Assembly (NCBI GenBank): GCA_963822095.1
Contig: CAWGGS010000022.1
Location: forward strand, 1 to 64,000
Length of the DNA stretch: 64,000 nt
Direction of reading: 5' to 3'
Source of the DNA: CAWGGS01 sp963822095
GTDB taxonomy: Bacteria; Desulfobacterota; Desulfobulbia; Desulfobulbales; Desulfocapsaceae
Position 1 is the first letter of the stretch; the number at the start of each line of letters is the position of its first letter. Below, piece after piece: positions 1-8,367 of the stretch. A model generated the notes under the pieces. It did no database searches. It was given only the letters and a program-made list of their open reading frames with translations, and was not told the DNA's origin. The translations under genes and the position numbers were made by a program.

Positions 1-729
1 GGAGAAACTGGCCCTGCTGGGGCAGGTGGCCGGCAGTGTCGGCCACGAATTGCGCAATCCACTGGGGGTGATGAACAACGCGGTGTACTTCCTGCAAACC
101 GTGTTGGCGGATGCGGACGAGACCACCGGGAATACCTGAAGATCATCAAGGACGAGATCGCCGATGCGGACCGCATCGTCTCCGACCTGCTGGACTCCGT
201 GCGCACCAAACCGCCGCAGCCGACAAGCGTGGGCGTCAGGGAACTGATCGACCAGACCTTGCGCAAGCTCACCGTGCCCGCCACCATGACCGTGACTCTG
301 GACATTCCCGAAACGCTGCCCCCTGGTGTGGGTGGATGCCGGGCAAATCCAGCAGGTGTTCCGCAATCTCATCAGCAACGGCGTGGAGGCCATGGCCGAG
401 GGCGGGACGCTGGCAATCAATGCGGTTGAAAACAGGCAGGAAGATACGGTGAGCGTCAGCGTACGCGACACTGGCTGCGGCATGCCCCCGGAGGTGCTGG
501 CCAGGCTGTTTCAGCCGCTGTTCACCACCAAGGCGACGCGGCATCGGCCTGGGGCTGGTGGTGGTAAAGAACCTGACCCAGGCCAACGGCGGGACGATCG
601 AGGTGGAGAGCGCGGCCGGGGCAGGGCACGACCTTCTCCGTTACCCTGCCCGCGAAGAGCCCGGAGGGAAAGCAGCATGTCTGCAAAATCTGTAAAATGT
701 TTGGAGCTCGCTGTACTGAAACAACCTAG
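1..729 (+). pseudogene. Decayed histidine kinase C-terminus (multiple frameshifts)
   Basis: The window opens inside a HisKA/HATPase kinase core closely related to the intact kinase at 1776-4526. The H-box (VGHELRNPLGVM) is readable from base 2, then the frame is lost near base 125, shifts again near 325, near 540 and near 625. Between the shifts the N-box (NLISNGVEAM), the G1-type DTGCGM and the FTTK segment are still recognisable, and the tail runs to a stop at 727-729. At least four indels in 700 bases, in a window whose other genes are mostly clean, argue for a real pseudogene rather than sequencing noise. The likely origin is a tandem copy of the downstream kinase. The N-terminal part lies outside the window. 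Confidence 0.8.
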
Positions 730-865
730 TTCAGGTCCTGCCTCAGGCTAAGCACCTGAAGCACCCCTCGGGTCGCCGTGTTGTTTGTGATCGTCACGCA
801 GCCAGGTGACGGGATGAGAGGATCGTAACTGTTCATGCTATTGTCGACAAGGAAGAGGAAATATC

Positions 866-1603
866 ATGAAAATTCTTGTGGTGGATGATGATCTTCGGAT
901 CGTGAAAACGACGTGCGACATCCTGAAAATCAAGGGCCACGAAGCCAGCGCCGCCCACTCGGGCGAGGAGGGGGTGGAGATGGTCAGGAGCGAGAGGCCG
1001 GATTGCGTCTTGATGGACATCAAGATGCCCGGCATCAGCGGCGTTACGGCAATGAGGCAGATGCAGGAGATTGTGCCGGCACTGCCTGTCGTGCTGGTCT
1101 CCGCCTACGCGACCGACGAGCTCATGGCGGAGGCGAAAGCGGCCGGCGCCTATGCCGTCTTGAGCAAGCCGCTCAACTTTCCCATGATCCTTTCCTTTCT
1201 TTCCCTGTTGCGCAAGGAGGAGAGCATCCTGGTCGTGGATGACGACCCGAATTTCTGCAGGACCTTGAAGGATATTTTGACCCTGCGGGGCTTCAAGGTG
1301 ACAACGGAAAGCGACCCGGGCAGGGTGTTGGACCATCTGGAGAATGAGTACAACCTCGCCGTTGTTCTCGATCTCAAACTGGGGGCGGTAAACGGCACGG
1401 AGGTGCTGAAGGAGGTGCGGGCCAGGTATCCCACCAAGCCGGTGGTGCTGGTGACCGGCTACCGTCAGGAAATGGGGGATTCCATAGAAAAGGGCAACGC
1501 GATAGGCGCCTATACCTGGCTTTACAAGCCCTTGGAAATGGATGACCTGTTCCAGGTTATTGAGGATGTCCGGATCATGAAACTGAAAAACGTGCTGGCC
1601 TGA
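866..1603 (+). CDS. Double-receiver response regulator (REC-REC)
   Basis: A 245-residue protein made of two CheY-like receiver domains and nothing else. Receiver 1 spans about 1-118 with acid cluster VDDD at 6-9, phosphoacceptor Asp51 (LMDIKMPG) and Lys101. Receiver 2 spans about 119-240 with VDDDP, Asp169 (VLDLKLG) and Lys221. There is no output domain, so it would act as a phosphorelay intermediate or sink for a neighbouring kinase. The start is supported by AGGAAGAGGAA just upstream. The same leader and first codons are duplicated at about 4490-4556 after the intact kinase, showing that kinase-regulator units here were duplicated. The original partner was probably the decayed kinase just upstream. 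Confidence 0.85.
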   Translation: MKILVVDDDLRIVKTTCDILKIKGHEASAAHSGEEGVEMVRSERPDCVLMDIKMPGISGVTAMRQMQEIVPALPVVLVSAYATDELMAEAKAAGAYAVLSKPLNFPMILSFLSLLRKEESILVVDDDPNFCRTLKDILTLRGFKVTTESDPGRVLDHLENEYNLAVVLDLKLGAVNGTEVLKEVRARYPTKPVVLVTGYRQEMGDSIEKGNAIGAYTWLYKPLEMDDLFQVIEDVRIMKLKNVLA

Positions 1604-1653
1604 GGCATACTAACCATGAATACAAAGCAAATTGTCCACAGAGGGAAGGTTTG

Positions 1654-1770
1654 ATGCGACTATCTCCGCGATTGCAGGAGATTCCGGTCAGACACAAACC
1701 GCGAATAATCGGTTTGCTGATCTCCGGCTTTGCCCTGATTGCCATGAGTGTACTCATGGTCGTGAGGTGA
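1654..1770 (+). CDS. Possible small single-pass membrane protein (38 aa)
   Basis: A 38-codon frame starts at an ATG 6 bases after GAGGGAAGG. It encodes a basic N-terminus followed by one hydrophobic helix (IIGLLISGFALIAMSVLM) and ends 5 bases before the start of the large CHASE kinase. It may be a translated leader peptide or a remnant of the N-terminal membrane segment of another kinase copy. No family is recognised, and reality as a gene is uncertain. Confidence 0.35.
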   Translation: MRLSPRLQEIPVRHKPRIIGLLISGFALIAMSVLMVVR

Positions 1771-1775
1771 GCTGA

Positions 1776-4526
1776 ATGCGTTTTGCAACCAAAATCGGAC
1801 TGAGCGCGACCAGGGCGTCACTACCGGAGCGCTCTGCCACACGGCCGGCTGAAGGTGGTACTTCGCCGAATCGCCCCGGTTCTGGGGGTAAATGGATGGC
1901 CTGGATAGCCCTGTCGGCGTCTCTGCTTATCACTTTTTTCGCCTGGTATCTCATTCGGGATCTAACGATGAAAAGGGCCCATGATCGTTTTGTCTTTCAG
2001 ACACAGACCATAGAATCAGCTCTTGGCGAACGCCTGCGTGCCTATGAATTCCTGCTTCAAAGCGGCGCTGGTCTTTTTGCAGCCTCCGAGAGAGTCACCC
2101 GGGCACAATGGCGGACATTTGTGGCAAAATTGCAGATTGAAAAATATTATCAAGGTGTTCAAGGGCTCGGCTTTGCCAAAAGAATTCTTGCTTCAGAAAA
2201 AATGGCTCATATTCGTCGGATTCGCAAGGAGGGCTTCCCCAACTATGATATCCATCCTGATGGGGAGCGACCGGAATACACCTCTATTATATTCCTGGAG
2301 CCCTTCAATTGGCGAAATCAGCGGGCTTTTGGCTATGACATGTTTTCCGAACCCACGCGTAAAAAAGCCATGGTGAGGGCTCGGGACACCGGCTTGGCCG
2401 CCATGAGCGGCAAGGTCACCTTGCTTCAGGAAACAGACAAGGATGTACAGGCGGGCTTTCTCATGTATCTGCCGGTATACCGCAACGGAGAAGTACCGGA
2501 AACCCTTAAACAGAGGCGTGGGGCGTTAACGGGATATGTTTACAGTCCCTTTCGCATGCAAGATTTTATGCGGGGGATTCAGCTCGGGCAGCAGGAGGTT
2601 GAGCTGCATATTTTCGATGGTGATAAACCGCTTAAAGAGGCTTTGCTCTATGACAGCGGGGAGAGGGAATCACTGCTCTCCTCTTCCGGCCATCCGCATT
2701 TTTTCACCCGTCAATCCATCCTGGAGTATGCCGGTCGTCCTTGGCTTCTGGTTTTTACGTCCCCATCGTATTTGGGAGGAATCATCGATACCGGGCCGGT
2801 AAACTTCATCCTGTTGCTGGGCATCATCATCAGTCTGTTGCTCTTTGCCACGGTATTGACCTTGACACGATCGCGCAACCAGGCCCTCTCTCTGGCCGGT
2901 ATGTCGGTGTCCCTGGAAAGGACCAATCTCGAATTGAGGGAAAAAGTTGTGGAGAGTGAGCAGGCGGCGGAGGCTCTGCAAGAGAGTGAGCTGAAGTTCC
3001 GCACCCTGGTCGAGTCGACCAATGACTTGATATGGGAAGTGGACCCAAACGCTCGCTACACCTATGCCAGCCCCGGGGTCGAAGCCCTGCTGGGATACAA
3101 ACCAGCGGAGATGCTGGGCAAAATGCCCGTTGATTTCATGGAGCCGGAGGAAGGGCAACGCATCGCGCAGATTTTCGGAAAACTCCTCGAGAAGCACGCC
3201 TCCTTTGTAGCCCAGGAGAACCGCAATCTTCATAGGGATGGCAGGGTGGTGGTGCTGGAGACCAGCGGGGTGCCCTTTTTCGACCCGAAAGGGGAATTGG
3301 CCGGGTATCGGGGCATTGCCCGCGACATCACCGCGCGCAAACAGGCGGTGCAAGCCCTGGAAGAGTCGGAGCTTCGATTACGGACCATACTTGATACCGT
3401 TGTCGATGGGATCCTGGTGGTAGACGTGCAATCAAAGTCATTCATCATGGGAAACACAGCGATCTGCAGGATGCTGGGGTATTCGATAGAAGAGGTGTAT
3501 GGCCTTGGCATTGAAGACATCCACCCGGCCGCAGTGCTTACAGAGGTGCAGGAAAGGGTCGAACGCCAGGAGAAAGGCGAGATCGTTTTGGCGTCCGACG
3601 TGCCGGTGCAACGGAAGGACGGATCGGTCTTTTTTGCCGATGTCAGCAGTGCACCCATGTTTATGGCAGGACGAGCCTTACGGGTTGGGGTTTTTCATGA
3701 CATTACCGAGCGCAAGCAGGTGGCAGAAAAGATCCGGACGATGAATGAGGAACTCGAAGAAAAGGTCCGGAAACGGACACGGCAACTGCTTGAGGCCCAG
3801 GAGGAACTGGTGCGCAAGGAGAAACTGGCGGTGCTGGGCCAGGTGGCGGGCAGCGTCGGCCATGAGCTGCGCAACCCGCTGGGGGTGATGAGCAACGCAG
3901 TCTTTTACCTGCAGAATGTGCTTGTGGAGAGCGACGAGAGCGTCAAGGAATACCTGGGCATCATCCTGGCCGAGATCAGCCGATCAGAGCGCATCGTTGC
4001 AGGATTGTTGGATGCCGTGCGTACCCGTTCTCCGGAAATTGCCACGCACAACGTAACTGAGCTCATCGGCCAGATTTTACGCCAATGCACCGTGCCCGAC
4101 TCGGTGACCGTCACCCTGGACATTCCTGAAACGATTTCCCCAATGCGGGTGGATGCCCGGCAAATGCAACAGGTGCTCGGCAATCTCATCTCCAACGGCG
4201 TGGAGGCCATGCCGGAGGGAGGAACGCTTGTGATCCGTGCGCTTGAAAACCGACAGGAAAAAACGATTACTATTATGGTGCAAGACAGCGGCCACGGCAT
4301 GACCCCGGAGGTCCTGGCCCAACTGTTTCAGCCGCTCTATACCACCAAGGCGCGAGGCATCGGTTTGGGGCTGCTGGTAGCCAAGAACCTGGTTCAGGCC
4401 AACGACGGCAGCGTGGAGGTGGAGAGCGAAAACGGAAAAGGCAGCAGGTTTTTCGTAACACTCCCGGGTGGCGAGGGTATTGTTACCCCTCACGCCATTG
4501 TCGACAAGGAAGAGGAAATATCATGA
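1776..4526 (+). CDS. CHASE-PAS-PAS sensor histidine kinase
   Basis: A 916-residue membrane sensor kinase. After a basic, Pro-rich N-terminus there is a transmembrane helix at about 41-62, an extracytoplasmic CHASE domain (about 70-300) and a second helix (about 343-365). Two PAS domains follow (about 405-525 and 530-650), then a coiled coil and the kinase core. The phosphoacceptor is His696 in VGHELRNPLG; the N-box is around 803-812 (NLISNGVEAM), then DSGHGM and the glycine-rich RGIGLGL. The last ten residues (AIVDKEEEIS) are encoded by DNA almost identical to the untranslated leader and ribosome site of the response regulator at 866. The C-terminus was therefore set by a duplication junction. 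The CHASE ligand cannot be predicted. Likely partners are the receiver proteins at 866, 4575 and 5276. Confidence 0.9.
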   Translation: MRFATKIGLSATRASLPERSATRPAEGGTSPNRPGSGGKWMAWIALSASLLITFFAWYLIRDLTMKRAHDRFVFQTQTIESALGERLRAYEFLLQSGAGLFAASERVTRAQWRTFVAKLQIEKYYQGVQGLGFAKRILASEKMAHIRRIRKEGFPNYDIHPDGERPEYTSIIFLEPFNWRNQRAFGYDMFSEPTRKKAMVRARDTGLAAMSGKVTLLQETDKDVQAGFLMYLPVYRNGEVPETLKQRRGALTGYVYSPFRMQDFMRGIQLGQQEVELHIFDGDKPLKEALLYDSGERESLLSSSGHPHFFTRQSILEYAGRPWLLVFTSPSYLGGIIDTGPVNFILLLGIIISLLLFATVLTLTRSRNQALSLAGMSVSLERTNLELREKVVESEQAAEALQESELKFRTLVESTNDLIWEVDPNARYTYASPGVEALLGYKPAEMLGKMPVDFMEPEEGQRIAQIFGKLLEKHASFVAQENRNLHRDGRVVVLETSGVPFFDPKGELAGYRGIARDITARKQAVQALEESELRLRTILDTVVDGILVVDVQSKSFIMGNTAICRMLGYSIEEVYGLGIEDIHPAAVLTEVQERVERQEKGEIVLASDVPVQRKDGSVFFADVSSAPMFMAGRALRVGVFHDITERKQVAEKIRTMNEELEEKVRKRTRQLLEAQEELVRKEKLAVLGQVAGSVGHELRNPLGVMSNAVFYLQNVLVESDESVKEYLGIILAEISRSERIVAGLLDAVRTRSPEIATHNVTELIGQILRQCTVPDSVTVTLDIPETISPMRVDARQMQQVLGNLISNGVEAMPEGGTLVIRALENRQEKTITIMVQDSGHGMTPEVLAQLFQPLYTTKARGIGLGLLVAKNLVQANDGSVEVESENGKGSRFFVTLPGGEGIVTPHAIVDKEEEIS

Positions 4527-4562
4527 AAATTCTCGTGGGGGATGATGATCTTCGGACATTGA
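4523..4562 (+). pseudogene. Stub of a duplicated response regulator start
   Basis: Overlapping the kinase stop as ATGA is a start codon with the same ribosome site and first codons (MKILVxDDDLR) as the regulator at 866. After about 34 bases homology stops; the frame runs on without receiver features to a stop at 4661-4663. The next real gene starts at 4575. This is the truncated left edge of a second regulator copy, so the block arose by kinase-regulator duplication followed by deletion. Confidence 0.65.
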
Positions 4563-4574
4563 AAGGAGAACGGT

Positions 4575-5201
4575 ATGAAGGAAAAAACAAGCATACTTTT
4601 GATCGAGGACAATGTCGGACAGAGAAAAACCCTTCTGGATATTCTCAATGCCAAGGGCTATGAAACGTTCGCAGCGGGGGACGGTGCAGAAGGGTTCGGA
4701 TTTCTGCGAGACCATCCCGTCAACCTGGTGCTTGCCGACCTGGGATTGCCGGACATCTCCGGAATCGACATCCTCCGGGAAATCAAAGCCCGGTACCCCG
4801 CCATCCAGGTTATCATCCTTACCGGCAGCGCCACCTTCGATTCGGCGGTTGAGGCGGCCAACCTGGGGGCCTTCTCCTATCTCCTGAAGCCGTATGATAT
4901 CGAACTGTTACTGCTCAACATCCAGCGAGCTGACGAAAAACGGCTGGCGGAAGAGGATCGGGAGCGGCTCATTTGCGAACTCAGGGCCGCCCTTGCCAAG
5001 GTGAAACTCCTCGAAGGGATCATCCCCATCTGCATGTACTGCAAGAAGATCCGGGATGACAGGCAGAGTTGGCAGCCATTGGAGCGTTACATAAGCGATC
5101 ATTCCGAAGCACTTTTCAGCCACGGCATCTGTCCGGAATGCGAAAAAAGAATCGAAAAAGAAACCTTGGAGGAACTTGAAAATCTAAAACCAAAAACGTA
5201 A
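4575..5201 (+). CDS. Response regulator with C-terminal Cys-rich module
   Basis: A 208-residue protein. The receiver domain spans about 1-120 (EDN at 11-13, phosphoacceptor Asp55, Lys105), then a coiled-coil linker (about 115-148). The C-terminal segment has the pattern C-x2-C (153/156) KKIRDD ... H-x2-C-x2-C (His183, Cys186, Cys189), which looks like a small metal-binding (zinc-ribbon-like) module. The same tail ends the receiver protein at 12583. It is common on delta-proteobacterial signalling proteins, but no function is known to me. GAAAGGAG lies 7 bases before the ATG. It is probably co-transcribed with the kinase upstream. Confidence 0.85.
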   Translation: MKEKTSILLIEDNVGQRKTLLDILNAKGYETFAAGDGAEGFGFLRDHPVNLVLADLGLPDISGIDILREIKARYPAIQVIILTGSATFDSAVEAANLGAFSYLLKPYDIELLLLNIQRADEKRLAEEDRERLICELRAALAKVKLLEGIIPICMYCKKIRDDRQSWQPLERYISDHSEALFSHGICPECEKRIEKETLEELENLKPKT

Positions 5202-5275
5202 GCGAATCGAGGTCGTGAACAAGCTGTGCCAGGGGGCAACCTGTTCGGCGATACTGCCGGTAGAAAGGATGAGGC

Positions 5276-6475
5276 ATGAATTTAAAACCAAAAATACTGG
5301 TGGTGGATGATGACCCGAACCTCAGGAAGACCCTCGTCGACATCTTGAGGGTCAAGGGCTATGAAGCGGTTCCCGCCGGCACCGGCAAAGAGGCCATCAC
5401 TGCAGCGGAGAAAGAGGAGATCAGCCTTGCCCTGCTCGATCTGATGCTGCCGGACATGCCCGGTCTCGAGGTCATGGCCCGCATCAAGGCCATTTCGCCG
5501 TTGACCGAGGCGATTATCCTGACCGGGAATGCCTCAATGGACACCGCCATCGAGGCGACCAGGCAGGGGGCATTTTCCTACCTGCTCAAACCCTATAATA
5601 TGAACGACGTACTCCTGAACATCAGTCATGGCGTCGAGCGCCGGCAGGCAAAAGAGGAAATTATCCGCCTGGCCTCATTTCCCAGATTGAGTCCCAGTCC
5701 GGTGATCGAGCTCGACGCGACCGGGGAGGTTTCCTATATCAACCCGGCAGCCGAAAGAGTGTTCCCCGAGTTGGGTCGAGAGGGCAAGCACCATCCCTTG
5801 CTGCACGAATCGGAGGAGTTGATCGCGACCTTGCGGCAGGGCAAACAGCATGAAGAAACAGTCACTGAAAGTGTGATAGGTGAAGCGACTTTTGAACTGC
5901 ATATTTCTTACGTTCAGGATGCCAACCTCATTCGCATCTATGTCATGAACATCACACAACGAAAACATGATGAGGACGCAATATATCTTCTCGCTACCAC
6001 AGACAGCCTAACCGGTATCATTAACCGCCGGGAGTTCACCGCGATTCTGGCAAGACAAATGAATCAGACCAAAAGATATGGCACGCCCCTGGCGGTGGCC
6101 ATGTACGATCTTGATTACTTCAAGCGGGTTAATGACACTTTTGGTCATGAAATCGGAGACTATGTATTGCAGGCCGTCACCCGACTGGTGCAGGAAAATA
6201 TCCGCGACACAGATGTCATGGCGCGGTGGGGGGGCGAAGAGTTCATGGTGCTGATGCCGCAATCAGACATCCAGGCCGCCTGCAAGGTTGCCGAGAAACT
6301 GCGACTGGCAATCGCTGGTTATCATTTTGATAAGGTAAACAAGTTGTCGGTCAGTTTCGGGGTCGCCGTCTGCGAACCCCAGGATGATCAGGGTTCTCTT
6401 CTCAAAAGGGTGGACAACGCCCTCTATCTTGCGAAAAAGCATGGCCGGAACCGTGTCGAAACTCTGGCCCGATAA
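5276..6475 (+). CDS. Response regulator diguanylate cyclase (REC-PAS-GGDEF)
   Basis: A 399-residue protein expected to make cyclic di-GMP when phosphorylated. The receiver is at about 5-120 (Asp55, Lys105), a PAS-like domain at about 140-228 and a GGDEF domain at about 235-399. The active-site loop is intact (RWGGEEF, GGEEF at 319-323), and the product-inhibition RxxD site is present exactly five residues upstream (RDTD, 310-313). It should therefore be catalytically competent and feedback-inhibited. Its receiver and PAS DNA is nearly identical to that of the protein at 12583, including silent sites, so the two share a recent duplication or conversion tract. The start follows AAGGATGAGG. Confidence 0.9.
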   Translation: MNLKPKILVVDDDPNLRKTLVDILRVKGYEAVPAGTGKEAITAAEKEEISLALLDLMLPDMPGLEVMARIKAISPLTEAIILTGNASMDTAIEATRQGAFSYLLKPYNMNDVLLNISHGVERRQAKEEIIRLASFPRLSPSPVIELDATGEVSYINPAAERVFPELGREGKHHPLLHESEELIATLRQGKQHEETVTESVIGEATFELHISYVQDANLIRIYVMNITQRKHDEDAIYLLATTDSLTGIINRREFTAILARQMNQTKRYGTPLAVAMYDLDYFKRVNDTFGHEIGDYVLQAVTRLVQENIRDTDVMARWGGEEFMVLMPQSDIQAACKVAEKLRLAIAGYHFDKVNKLSVSFGVAVCEPQDDQGSLLKRVDNALYLAKKHGRNRVETLAR

Positions 6476-6525
6476 GAAATCCGGCCTGAGGAAGGCATAA
6501 AAAACGGCCTTTCATAGCCATGCGC

Positions 6526-6567
6526 AATAAAGGTCAAATATGACCACTTGGGCAAATATGACCTTTC
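6526..6567. repeat. Short palindromic repeat, family 3 copy 1
   Basis: An inverted repeat of the form AATAAAGGTCA ... TATGACCTTT with a short CTTGGG-containing centre. Related copies occur at 17482, 22502 and 28261. It lies 50 bases after the diguanylate cyclase stop in a gene-free stretch of about 370 bases (6476-6846) that also carries the sigma-54 site at 6668. Confidence 0.65.
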
Positions 6568-6667
6568 TTTGCCGACCTTTCCCAGCACCTCCTCCCTCCC
6601 AGCGTTTTATGTAATTATTCAAAAAGACCAATATGATGGATTCTGTAATCCAGGGTGTCGGGGGTCC

Positions 6668-6683
6668 TGGCACAATGATTGCT
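6668..6683 (+). promoter_or_regulatory. Candidate sigma-54 promoter for the GlsB/CsbD small-gene cluster
   Basis: TGGCACAATGATTGCT matches the -24/-12 consensus (TGGCAC, five bases, TTGCT) with the invariant GG and GC at the correct spacing. It lies about 165 bases before the first small stress gene. A TATAAT at 6685-6690 directly after it has no convincing -35. Confidence 0.6.
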
Positions 6684-6846
6684 ATATAATAAGAGTACTG
6701 CTTAAGTATACAGTCTCCATTGCACGCTATACGGCTGCCTTCCTGTCAGGGTCCAGCATCGATAATGGTGCAACTTGACGGCGCAGAATATGAAATATAA
6801 TTCCGAGGATTGGCAGTCAAGCCACAATAAACGTAAGGAGAAACAT

Positions 6847-7113
6847 ATGAACATCACAAGCTTGATAATTTTTCTTTTCATCGGCGCACTGGCGGGTTGG
6901 CTGGCTGGAACACTTATGAAAGGCGGGGGTTTTGGTCTCCTCGTCAACATTCTCGTAGGCATTGTCGGCGGGGTCGTCGGCGGCTTCCTGTTCAGGTTGT
7001 TGGCAATCGCCGCCGGGGGTCTGATAGGCTCCATACTGACAGCTACCATTGGAGCCATAGTCCTGTTGTATGTGGTTGGACTTTTTAAAAATCGTAAAGA
7101 GCTGTCTATTTAA
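6847..7113 (+). CDS. GlsB/YeaQ/YmgE family small membrane protein
   Basis: An 88-residue, Gly-rich inner-membrane protein with three predicted helices (about 4-22, 28-50, 58-80). It has the family pattern GALAGWLAG ... GGGFGLLVNILVGIVGG and ends in a short basic tail. The family is linked to general stress or transglycosylase-associated functions, without a defined biochemical role. The ATG at 6847 is preferred over upstream starts because of the AAGGAG at 6836-6841. It heads a run of five tiny genes (6847-8180) with short gaps, probably one transcript. A paralogue lies at 27682-27951 on the other strand. Confidence 0.85.
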   Translation: MNITSLIIFLFIGALAGWLAGTLMKGGGFGLLVNILVGIVGGVVGGFLFRLLAIAAGGLIGSILTATIGAIVLLYVVGLFKNRKELSI

Positions 7114-7130
7114 GAACAAGGGAGAACATC

Positions 7131-7430
7131 ATGAGCACGAAAAAAAGCTATAAGCAGAGGATGGATGCAGAGTTGGATGATGTGCAGAAGAAATTAACCA
7201 CGTTCAAAGCCCAGGGGATGGATTTTACCCCTGAAACCCGCAAGAGACACGCCAAACATATCCAAGAGATTCAACGAAAGATCGATCTGACCAAGGTCAA
7301 ATTGATCGAGCTGGCAGAGGCTGACGAACACGTCTGGGAGCAACTGAAGGATGGTGTGGAAGATATATGGACGACATTGCAGTCGACGCTTGAAGATACC
7401 ATCGAAACATTTAAAGAAGAAAAAGCCTGA
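7131..7430 (+). CDS. Small coiled-coil protein
   Basis: A 99-residue, highly charged, almost wholly helical protein without signal peptide or membrane segment. Heptad-like spacing runs through the whole length (MDAELDDVQKKLTTF ... DLTKVKLIELAEA). It ends in a segment (WEQLKDGVEDIWTTLQSTL) that matches the end of the paralogue at 18622-18912. The pattern is that of a small cytoplasmic coiled-coil protein found beside CsbD and GlsB genes. Function is unknown. The start follows GGGAG, 17 bases after the previous gene. Confidence 0.75.
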   Translation: MSTKKSYKQRMDAELDDVQKKLTTFKAQGMDFTPETRKRHAKHIQEIQRKIDLTKVKLIELAEADEHVWEQLKDGVEDIWTTLQSTLEDTIETFKEEKA

Positions 7431-7455
7431 TAATAAGAGCACAAAGGAGATCGAT

Positions 7456-7611
7456 ATGAACATACATCTAGGCCTCACTCCAATACTTTCACTAGCTGCC
7501 GGTATTCTCATTCTGGTGGTTCCGCGTCTGTTAAACTATATCATTGCCATATATCTGATTGTTATGGGCCTGATCGGCTTGTTTGGGGCAAGTGGATTCA
7601 ATTTCCGGTAA
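7456..7611 (+). CDS. DUF3096-like small membrane protein
   Basis: A 51-residue protein, mostly hydrophobic, with two helices (about 8-23 and 26-45) joined by PRLLNY. The sequence PILSLAAGILILVVPRLL followed by IIAIYLIVMGLIGLFG is the typical look of DUF3096 proteins. AAAGGAGATCGAT precedes the start. It is the third gene of the small stress cluster. Role unknown. Confidence 0.7.
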   Translation: MNIHLGLTPILSLAAGILILVVPRLLNYIIAIYLIVMGLIGLFGASGFNFR

Positions 7612-7692
7612 GGGGTGATATCAAGAGATTGCCTTCGGCCCTCAACACCCGCCGGGCCAGGTAATCAAGCGAAGAGCAAAAAGGAGATAAAC

Positions 7693-7872
7693 ATGAAATC
7701 CAGCGTAACAGACAAGATTGAAGGCAAGATGCACCAAGTGAAAGGTAAAATCAAAGAGGCCTTTGGCAAGGCAGTCAAAAATCGCAACTTGGAGATCGAG
7801 GGGAAGAATGAAAATTTTGATGGGAAGGTTCAGGGAAAAATCGGCCGGATGAAAAAATTTGCCCATAAATAA
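7693..7872 (+). CDS. CsbD family stress protein
   Basis: A 59-residue hydrophilic protein with the CsbD signature: DKIEGKMHQVKGKIKEAFGKA near the start and GKVQGKIGRMKK near the end. CsbD proteins are induced by general stress in many bacteria and are small helical proteins of unknown mechanism. The start at 7693 follows AAGGAGATAAAC. It is probably co-transcribed with the preceding genes. Confidence 0.85.
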   Translation: MKSSVTDKIEGKMHQVKGKIKEAFGKAVKNRNLEIEGKNENFDGKVQGKIGRMKKFAHK

Positions 7873-8024
7873 CTCCACAGCCCATAAGAAATTCTGATTA
7901 CCATAAATGTTCAACTACTTATCCAGGGAGTGATCAAAGAACATGGACAGTTTCAGGAATTCATTTCCAACAGAGTGGGGCTTTGATTGGCGGCTTGGAA
8001 AACAAATCTAAAAGGAGCATGACC

Positions 8025-8180
8025 ATGGGAGACAAAGGCGGCAGAAAAAACAAGCACAAAAGTAAACAACAGAGCAGCGACAAGCACAAACAGAAAGAAA
8101 GAGACAAGATCGAAAAACAAACGAAAGGACAACCCGAAATGGCAATCTTTGCCGGAAATGCCGCCAACAGGAAAAAATAG
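8025..8180 (+). CDS. Lysine-rich small hydrophilic protein
   Basis: A 51-residue, strongly basic protein rich in Lys, Gln and Ser (RKNKHKSKQQSSDKHKQKE) with a short neutral tail. The ATG at 8025 is preferred over that at 8019 because AAAGGAG (8011-8017) would be only one base from the latter. It has no signal peptide or recognised family. Composition suggests nucleic-acid or polyanion binding or a stress-protectant role, but that is only inference. It is last in the 6.8-8.2 kb cluster. Confidence 0.6.
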   Translation: MGDKGGRKNKHKSKQQSSDKHKQKERDKIEKQTKGQPEMAIFAGNAANRKK

Positions 8181-8367
8181 GAAAGGCATTGAAGGCAATG
8201 AAAAAACCATCCGAACGCCTCTCGATCTCGTGGACAAGGACGGCTGTACTTTGTCAGGTCAGGAGACTTGGGACGAATAGGGTAAAGGGAGCCGCCTGGG
8301 GGAACGCAGAGTCCGATGGTATCGATACGGGCTTTTGTCCATTGAATGCATTTATTATAGGTGTTGT

